From contig JAGDAE010000186.1 of the NCBI GenBank assembly GCA_017959645.1, positions 1 through 11,220 on the forward strand: 11,220 bases of DNA. Direction: 5' to 3'. The translations under genes and the position numbers were made by a program. Below the pieces are notes generated by a model. The model was given only the letters and a program-made list of their open reading frames with translations, ran no database searches and had not been told where the DNA came from. This document shows positions 6,812 to 11,220 of this stretch, in pieces. The DNA comes from Kiritimatiellia bacterium (GTDB lineage: Bacteria > Verrucomicrobiota > Kiritimatiellia > RFP12 > UBA1067). The number at the start of each line of letters is the position of its first letter. Within the stretch, counting starts at the first letter, position 1.

Positions 6812-6840
6812 ATTATATCATAATTATTCGGCGGAATCAA
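6812..6840 (-). promoter_or_regulatory. Promoter of the small basic protein gene
   Basis: Read on the minus strand: TTGATT (-35, plus-strand 6835-6840), a 17-base spacer, then a perfect TATAAT (-10, plus-strand 6812-6817) preceded by TGA, an extended -10. The -35 box lies inside the last codons of the foldase gene, the spacer covers its stop codon, and the -10 box lies just past it. The predicted start near 6805 gives a short leader of about 20-25 bases that contains the AAAGGA ribosome site. Confidence 0.8.
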
Positions 6841-7945
6841 CGGGGACCGTTTCGGGTTCTTCGGGAGGGGGCAGAAGCTGCTTGAAATCGTCCGCTGCCT
6901 CGATTTTCGCCGCGCGCACCAGCGACATCACGTAGTCGTTCACGATCTTGCGCTCGTCATTGCGCTTCAGGCCGGCGACAACGGTGTCGATGTCCGGGAC
7001 TTCGCGCGTCTGGGGAACCTTGACGAGAATGTGGCTCGCGCGCACCTTCTCCGGCGCGGCCGGCTTGTCGTCCGTCGCCTCGGTCGCTTCGGTCTTGCCG
7101 GTAGTCATGACGAGGTGATAGCCGAACTGGGTCTTGACCGGATCGGAAATCTGCCCGACCGGCAGCGAAAACGCCACTTCGTCGAACTCCTTAACCATCT
7201 GGCCGTGTGTGAACTCTCCGAGATCGCCGCCTTTCGACGACGAAGGGCAGGCGGAATGCTCTTTCGCTAGTTCGGCGAACTTCCCTGCCTTTTCCTCTTC
7301 CGCGACGCCGTCGAGGATCGCCTTGAGTTCGTTTATTTTCTTCAGAGCTTCCTCGTCGCCGCCGGCCGCCTTTTCGTTTTCGGCCTTGATGTCGTCGACG
7401 ATCTTCTGAGCTTCGGCGGTGTAGTCTTTCGCGTTCTTGGAGATCGCTTCGCCCTTGATCATCTTGTCGATCAGGATGCCGTTGCGGAACTCCGCGAGCG
7501 TGCGCTCCTTGCCGAGCGGAGACTTCTCGGCGGCCTCTTCGATGGATTTGGGCGCGTCGGGCTGGCCGGCGGTCGCCTTGAGGAACTCGGTTTCGCGCTC
7601 CTTGACGTCATCGTCGGTGATCTCGTAGCCGAGTTCGGTCGCTTTGGCGACGAGAATCGTGTTGTAGAGGAATCCCTGCGCGATCTGGTTCGCGAACATG
7701 CGCTTGGCGTAGGTCAGCTGTTCGGCCGGTATCTTGTCGCCCTGCGCGGCCACGATCGTGGCGACGTCGGCGTCGATCTTGCCGCGCGTCAGTTCGTTTC
7801 CGTTTACCGAAAGAACGACTTCGTTGGGGTCCTTTGCGGGCTCTTCGGCGACGCCGGCTGCTGGTTCTGCGACCGTGTCGGGCTTGCTGCATCCGGCGAA
7901 GGTGGCGGCCGCCACGAGCGCGGCGCCGATTAACTTAATTTTCAT
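6824..7945 (-). CDS. Parvulin-type peptidyl-prolyl isomerase lipoprotein (PrsA/SurA-like) with rearranged catalytic domain
   Basis: 373 residues. The N-terminus is a lipoprotein signal: MKIK, a hydrophobic core, then FAGC with lipidated Cys19. Ser20 at +2 fits outer-membrane sorting if Lol rules apply. A SurA_N-like helical region starts at about 42 (VVLSVNGNELTRGKIDADV) and runs to about 170. A Lys/Glu-rich helix leads into the parvulin body (about 205-281): FAELAKEHS, SKGGDLGEFTHGQMVKEFDEVAFSL in the usual order, GQISDPVKTQFGYH (His277). The strand that normally opens a parvulin domain, RASHILVKV (302-310, His305), comes about 25 residues after this instead of before it. A closing helix (about 320-350) and an acidic Pro-rich tail follow. 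Expected role: chaperone/prolyl isomerase for exported proteins. A ribosome site AAGGA (plus-strand 7956-7960) lies ten bases upstream; the gene overlaps recO by 11 bases. Confidence 0.9.
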   Translation of the reverse strand: MKIKLIGAALVAAATFAGCSKPDTVAEPAAGVAEEPAKDPNEVVLSVNGNELTRGKIDADVATIVAAQGDKIPAEQLTYAKRMFANQIAQGFLYNTILVAKATELGYEITDDDVKERETEFLKATAGQPDAPKSIEEAAEKSPLGKERTLAEFRNGILIDKMIKGEAISKNAKDYTAEAQKIVDDIKAENEKAAGGDEEALKKINELKAILDGVAEEEKAGKFAELAKEHSACPSSSKGGDLGEFTHGQMVKEFDEVAFSLPVGQISDPVKTQFGYHLVMTTGKTEATEATDDKPAAPEKVRASHILVKVPQTREVPDIDTVVAGLKRNDERKIVNDYVMSLVRAAKIEAADDFKQLLPPPEEPETVPVDSAE

Positions 7946-8642
7946 CTGCTTGTTTTCCTTGGTTTTGGTTAGAAATCATCCTGAGGGCAACGCGTCTCGC
8001 GTCGAGGGCGCAGTCCAGATGGAATTGATAGAATACACCAATCGCCCTCGCCGTGTCTACCAGAATCTCGAAGTTTTTTTCGGCGAGCGGATTGCGTATG
8101 CACGTCGCGACCTCGGGCGGAATCGCCATTTTTCGCTCGCCTCTCAGCGAAAACACGCCTTTTTCGGCTTCAATCTCGGGGGAGAGACCCGCCAAAGCTA
8201 GCGTTTTCAGCTCGAACCGGAGCATGATCCGCAGAAGTCCGGTCGCGGTCTTCGGACCCTCTGCGAGGCGGTCGAGCGACGAGTCGAGAGTCTCGAACCA
8301 CTCTTCGGCGTCGGGGCCTGACGGCGCCAATTCCGCGATCGTCCGGCGCATATGGCCGGCGAGCGCGAGCGTCCTAAAATCGTCGCGTAGCCGTTCGCGC
8401 AGTTTGACCGGCGACGCCTCGCGAAGCGCATGCGTATCGCCCCGCGAGCGCAGATAGTAGAGAATCTCGCACGTGTAGTTCAGGTCGTACTGTCCGAGAA
8501 ACGCGCTCTTCGGTCTGACCGCGCCTTTTACGATGGTGGTCAGCGGCCCGGATGGGGTAATCCATTTCGTCACGTGGCTGGTCTGCGACCACGGGCGAAT
8601 GTCGAGGCACACCGCCTCCGTCTTGGCTGTTTCCCCGGCCAT
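7935..8642 (-). CDS. recO: DNA repair protein RecO
   Basis: 235 residues from ATG 8642. The N-terminal OB-fold (about 1-85) has the RecO pattern RPWSQTSHVTKWITPSGPL followed by KGAVRPKSAF, then a helical C-terminal domain with MLRFELKTLALAGLSPEI (compare the RecO helix ending in LL-LxGLxPxL). RecO works with RecR and RecF to load RecA onto SSB-coated single-stranded DNA. The CxxC pairs that form the zinc finger in many bacterial RecO proteins are absent; the few Cys are isolated. This is also the case in some proteobacterial members and is not evidence of loss of function. GGAG (plus-strand 8653-8656) lies ten bases before the ATG. The start overlaps the mtaB stop by one base (TGATG), so an open frame further upstream is not part of this gene. 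Confidence 0.88.
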   Translation of the reverse strand: MAGETAKTEAVCLDIRPWSQTSHVTKWITPSGPLTTIVKGAVRPKSAFLGQYDLNYTCEILYYLRSRGDTHALREASPVKLRERLRDDFRTLALAGHMRRTIAELAPSGPDAEEWFETLDSSLDRLAEGPKTATGLLRIMLRFELKTLALAGLSPEIEAEKGVFSLRGERKMAIPPEVATCIRNPLAEKNFEILVDTARAIGVFYQFHLDCALDARRVALRMISNQNQGKQADEN

Positions 8643-9841
8643 CAGACTGGGTCTCCGCAGAGGATGTGCTTTTCGACCGAACTCACCCGCATTTTCACCC
8701 TGCCCTTGCGCCCGAACTTCCGGCCGCCCTGCGAAAGCGCGCTTTTGGACGCTTTGCACCACAGGTATTCGGCGGTCCAGCCCGCGATTTCGGATTCGCT
8801 TTCGACGACGATTTCGACGGTTCTGCCGATGAACTTGCGCGCGAACGCGGCACGGTTCTCGTCGGCAATCCGGGCGAGTTCGCCGGCGCGCGCCCGGCGC
8901 ACCTGCACCGGAATCCTTCCTGGCAGCGCCGCGGCGATCGTGCCAGGGCGCTCGGAGAAGGGGAAGACGTGGGCTTTCGAAAAGGGGACGCGCGCGAGAA
9001 ATCCCTTCGTCGCCGCGAAATCGATCTCGCTTTCGCCGGGGAATCCGGCCATCAGATCGTATCCGATCGCGATGTCGGGCATGCGCCGGCGCGCCTCGAC
9101 CACGAGTTTCTCCATGTCGGCTACGCGGTATGGACGGCGCATCGCGACGAGCATTCCCGGCGAGGCGCTCTGGATCGGCAGATGGAGGAATTTGCAGACG
9201 TTCGCCCGCTCCGACATGATGTTGACGACGTCTTTCGCCACCGCGCACGGTTCGAGCGACCCGATTCTCGTGCGGCATTCGGGCGACAGGTCCGAAACCG
9301 CCGCCAGAAGCTCCGGCAGCTTTCTGCCGCCGCAAGCATACGCCGAGAGATTGCACCCGGTTATCACGATCTCGCGGTAGCCGGTGTCGATGAAGCGCTT
9401 GGCACGGTCGACGGCTGCCGCGAAATCGGTCGAGACCGGATTGCCTCGGAATCTGGGCACTATGCAGAACGTGCATTTCCCGGCGCAACCGTCCTGGACT
9501 TTCAGGTAGGCGCGCGCGGTTCGGGACGGAACCGGAATCTCCTGAATCCGTTTCGCCTTCAGCTGCGTTTCGAGGATGCGGTCTTCGCCGCCGCGGTTCG
9601 CCGCGGCGAGGCATCCGCGGACGATGAGCCGTTTCGCCGGATACTTTCTCTTTATGTGCGCAATCAGTTTTTCACAGTCGCTTTGCGCGCGCGCGGTCAC
9701 GCTGCATCCGCGCACGACGATCAGATCGGCCTCGGAATGACGCCCGGTCGTCTCCCAGCCGGCCGCGAGATACCGCGCTTCCTCGTCGAGCGCCTCGGCC
9801 CGGTTGAGCCGGCAGCCGAACGTATCTAGGCATACCTTCAT
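8642..9841 (-). CDS. mtaB: tRNA t6A37 methylthiotransferase MtaB-type radical SAM enzyme
   Basis: 399 residues from ATG 9841. The N-terminal UPF0004 domain has its three cluster-binding cysteines: Cys10 in TFGCRLN, Cys46 in VRGCSVT and Cys77 in VRGCLAA. The radical SAM cluster motif is Cys118, Cys122 and Cys125 in DGCAGKCTFC. Then come GYREIVITGCNLSAY, the SLEP stretch, FLHLPIQSASPGML, MRRPYRV, DLMAGFPGE and HVFPFSERPGT, which together favour MtaB over MiaB or RimO. A TRAM-like C-terminal domain spans about 330-395. The enzyme adds a methylthio group to threonylcarbamoyl-adenosine 37 (ms2t6A) in ANN-decoding tRNAs. The start shares one base with the upstream stop (TGATG) and has no obvious ribosome site, so it is probably translationally coupled. 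Confidence 0.9.
   Translation of the reverse strand: MKVCLDTFGCRLNRAEALDEEARYLAAGWETTGRHSEADLIVVRGCSVTARAQSDCEKLIAHIKRKYPAKRLIVRGCLAAANRGGEDRILETQLKAKRIQEIPVPSRTARAYLKVQDGCAGKCTFCIVPRFRGNPVSTDFAAAVDRAKRFIDTGYREIVITGCNLSAYACGGRKLPELLAAVSDLSPECRTRIGSLEPCAVAKDVVNIMSERANVCKFLHLPIQSASPGMLVAMRRPYRVADMEKLVVEARRRMPDIAIGYDLMAGFPGESEIDFAATKGFLARVPFSKAHVFPFSERPGTIAAALPGRIPVQVRRARAGELARIADENRAAFARKFIGRTVEIVVESESEIAGWTAEYLWCKASKSALSQGGRKFGRKGRVKMRVSSVEKHILCGDPV
8653..8656 (-). promoter_or_regulatory. Ribosome binding site of recO
   Basis: GGAG on the minus strand, ten bases before ATG 8642, inside the last codons of mtaB. It supports this start over any earlier one in the same open frame, which would overlap mtaB extensively. 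Confidence 0.65.
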
Positions 9842-10314
9842 CAGCCGCGAAACGCGAACAGAAGAACGAGATTTACGAGGTTGAACAGCGCGTGGTTGAG
9901 AATCGTGAAGCGCAGTTTCCCGGTCTTCTGCAGAAGCATGCACTGGGCATAGCCGAAGAAGAACAGCGCGACGAAGGCGTTGTCGGGGAAGGGCTGCCCG
10001 ATGTAGTGCGAGGCCGAAAAGAGCGCCGAAGATACCGCCGCGGCCAGCCACGCCCTGCCCGGTTTGATCGCCGAGAACATCACGTAGCGGAAGATCGTCT
10101 CTTCGACGGCCGGCATGACGACGAGAATCAGCGCCAGCGTCTTCATGAACAGGACGTTGAAGCCAGCGTGGCTGAGGACGAAGTCGAGATTGGCCTGCTC
10201 GGGAAGCTCGATGCCGAAGAGCTTTGCCGCCGCCTGCGTCAGGAAACACAGCAGCAGCGTGGCCGCCGTTATGGCCGGACACGCCTTCAGCACCGTGAAT
10301 TTGAGTTCCTTCAC
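9841..10314 (-). CDS. CPBP-family intramembrane metalloprotease (Abi/CAAX protease-like)
   Basis: 157 residues from GTG 10314, whose GTGA overlaps the aspS stop by four bases. The family's metal-binding motifs are complete and in order: EETIFR (Glu71, Glu72, Arg76), FSASH (His103) and NHALFN (His141, Asn145). About four to five hydrophobic helices fit the short end of this family. Known members process prenylated proteins in eukaryotes, and in bacteria they include bacteriocin self-immunity proteins and envelope regulators; the substrate here is unknown. Its place between aspS and mtaB gives no hint beyond co-expression. An open frame continues upstream of the GTG, but it overlaps aspS and encodes arginine-rich shadow sequence. 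Confidence 0.88.
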   Translation of the reverse strand: MKELKFTVLKACPAITAATLLLCFLTQAAAKLFGIELPEQANLDFVLSHAGFNVLFMKTLALILVVMPAVEETIFRYVMFSAIKPGRAWLAAAVSSALFSASHYIGQPFPDNAFVALFFFGYAQCMLLQKTGKLRFTILNHALFNLVNLVLLFAFRG

Positions 10315-11220
10315 GCTTCTTCGCCGGCCACGTCGGCGCCGGTTCCGCGAATCTTTATGTGCAGTTCCCTGAGCTGCTGCTCGGTGGCGTAGTTGGGCGC
10401 ATTCATCATGAGATCCTGCGCCTTCTGGTTCATCGGGAACGCGATCACTTCGCGTATGTTCGGCGTGTCTGCAAGCAGCATCACCATGCGGTCGACGCCA
10501 GGTGCGATTCCGCCGTGCGGCGGCGCGCCGAACCTGAACGCGTTGTAGAGGCAGCCGAATTTCTGCCTGACCGTGTCCTTGGAGTATCCGGCGATTTCGA
10601 ACGCCTTCTCCATGATGTCGATGCGGTGGTTGCGGATGGCGCCCGACGAAAGCTCGATTCCGTTGCACACGACATCGTACTGGTACGCCTCGATTTCGAG
10701 CGGCGGCTTGTTCTCGAGCGCGTCGAGTCCGCCCTGGGGCATCGAAAACGGGTTGTGCGAGAAGATGATCTTTCCGGTTTCGGGGTCTTTTTCGAAGAAC
10801 GGGAAATCGACGATCCAGCAGAACCGGTAGCAGTTTTTTTCGCGGATGTCGTTCGTCAAGTGATCGGCGATGTCGGTTCTGACCAGCCCCGAAAGGCGGT
10901 TGCACTCGTCGACGTCGGCCGCCATGAAGAACAGCGCGTCGCCTTTCTCCATTTTGGCGAGCGCCTTCATCTCCTCGAGCTGGCCGGCCGACAGGAACTT
11001 CGCGATCGGCCCCTTGAGCTCGCCTTCCTTCGTCCACGAAATGTATCCAAGCCCCTTGCCGCCGTTCTCCTTGACGAACGCCTCGCGCTTGTCGAACCAC
11101 GTGCGCGTCTCGACGCCGACGATACCCTTGACGAGCAGACCCTTGACGAGCCCGCCGTTCGCCACGCACGCCGCGAACGCCTTGAAATCGGCCTTCGCGA
11201 AGAAAGCGGACATGTCGAAC
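10311..11220 (-). CDS. aspS: Aspartyl-tRNA synthetase, C-terminal half (5' end outside the window)
   Basis: 302 residues are visible; the gene continues past the right edge, so the Met codon at 11213 is internal. Bacterial AspRS is usually about 590 residues, so this is roughly the C-terminal half. The visible part begins in the GAD insertion domain typical of bacterial AspRS (GKGLGYISWTKEG, then a FLSAGQLEEM region and ALFFMAADV). The rest of the class II catalytic core follows: WIVDFPFFEKDPETG, FSHNPFSMP, YDVVCNGIELSSGAIRNH, and motif 3 PHGGIAPGVDRMVML. The last is a slight variant of the common GIAFGLDR, with the motif-3 Arg kept. It ends with REVIAFPMNQKAQDLM. The enzyme charges tRNA-Asp; whether it also charges tRNA-Asn depends on the missing anticodon-binding domain and on whether gatCAB is present elsewhere. 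It appears to head the minus-strand operon within view. Confidence 0.95.
   Translation of the reverse strand, partial: FDMSAFFAKADFKAFAACVANGGLVKGLLVKGIVGVETRTWFDKREAFVKENGGKGLGYISWTKEGELKGPIAKFLSAGQLEEMKALAKMEKGDALFFMAADVDECNRLSGLVRTDIADHLTNDIREKNCYRFCWIVDFPFFEKDPETGKIIFSHNPFSMPQGGLDALENKPPLEIEAYQYDVVCNGIELSSGAIRNHRIDIMEKAFEIAGYSKDTVRQKFGCLYNAFRFGAPPHGGIAPGVDRMVMLLADTPNIREVIAFPMNQKAQDLMMNAPNYATEQQLRELHIKIRGTGADVAGEEA

Noticed and set aside
8643..9614. Upstream extension of the recO frame
   Set aside because: It lies antiphase within mtaB and is low-complexity Arg/Gly-rich sequence. RecO homology begins at MAGETAKTEAV from ATG 8642, which has a ribosome site.
9842..10282. Upstream extension of the mtaB frame
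   Set aside because: It covers the CPBP protease gene in another frame. MtaB homology starts exactly at MKVCLDTFGCRLN from ATG 9841.
9841..10314. CPBP protease as part of a bacteriocin or abortive-infection system
   Set aside because: No bacteriocin precursor, exporter, toxin or other defence gene is present nearby. The gene is embedded in a housekeeping operon, so the family name alone does not support such a role.
10315..11169. Upstream extension of the CPBP protease frame
   Set aside because: It is a shadow of aspS in another frame, rich in Arg and Gly. The protease starts at GTG 10314 in the 4-base overlap.

Overview
The window looks like bacterial DNA from the PVC superphylum, most likely a Kiritimatiellota/Lentisphaerota-type lineage. 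It is GC-rich, densely coding and has GC-biased third codon positions. Two things point to this group: a 51-residue small basic protein (6627-6782, minus strand) whose sequence matches a family I know only from Chlamydiae, Verrucomicrobia, Planctomycetes and relatives, and a type II secretion GspG-like pseudopilin module fused to a carbohydrate-active enzyme. The phylum call is inference; no 16S or other decisive marker is present.

Layout, left to right. (1) 57-2942 (+): a membrane-anchored glycoside hydrolase family 2 enzyme with a GspG-type pseudopilin head. Its frame stays open to the left edge, so the true start may lie outside the window. (2) 2943-3072: an intergenic stretch with a strong extended -10 promoter. 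(3) 3073-3146 (+): tRNA-Cys(GCA) with encoded CCA. (4) 3160-6532 (+): a three-gene unit directly behind the tRNA: an unrecognised six-helix membrane protein, a Na+/phosphate cotransporter with a PhoU-like tail, and a compact MurC-like ligase. The last two genes are joined to their predecessors by 4-base GTGA overlaps. (5) 6571-6606: a 13-bp hairpin that probably terminates transcription from both sides. (6) 6627-11220 (-): a convergent cluster read right to left: aspS (5' end outside the window), a CPBP-family membrane protease, the tRNA methylthiotransferase mtaB, recO, a parvulin-type lipoprotein foldase, and the small basic protein. The first five overlap at their start/stop codons (GTGA, TGATG, TGATG, 11 nt) and look like one operon. 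The small basic protein gene has its own near-consensus promoter.

How the genes fit together: the minus-strand cluster is mostly housekeeping (tRNA charging, modification of the A37 position, recombinational repair, envelope protein folding). The plus-strand unit is envelope-directed (phosphate uptake, a Mur-ligase fold, an unknown membrane protein). The leftmost gene is a polysaccharide-degradation enzyme that appears to be displayed on, or tethered to, a membrane by a pseudopilin segment.

Most noteworthy: the pseudopilin-GH2 fusion with a non-canonical leader, a parvulin domain whose first strand (the ASHILV motif) lies after the rest of the domain, a shortened MurC homologue, and a tRNA-mRNA arrangement that leaves the downstream gene with almost no leader. 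I found no CRISPR array, insertion sequence or phage gene, and no clearly new defence-type system.
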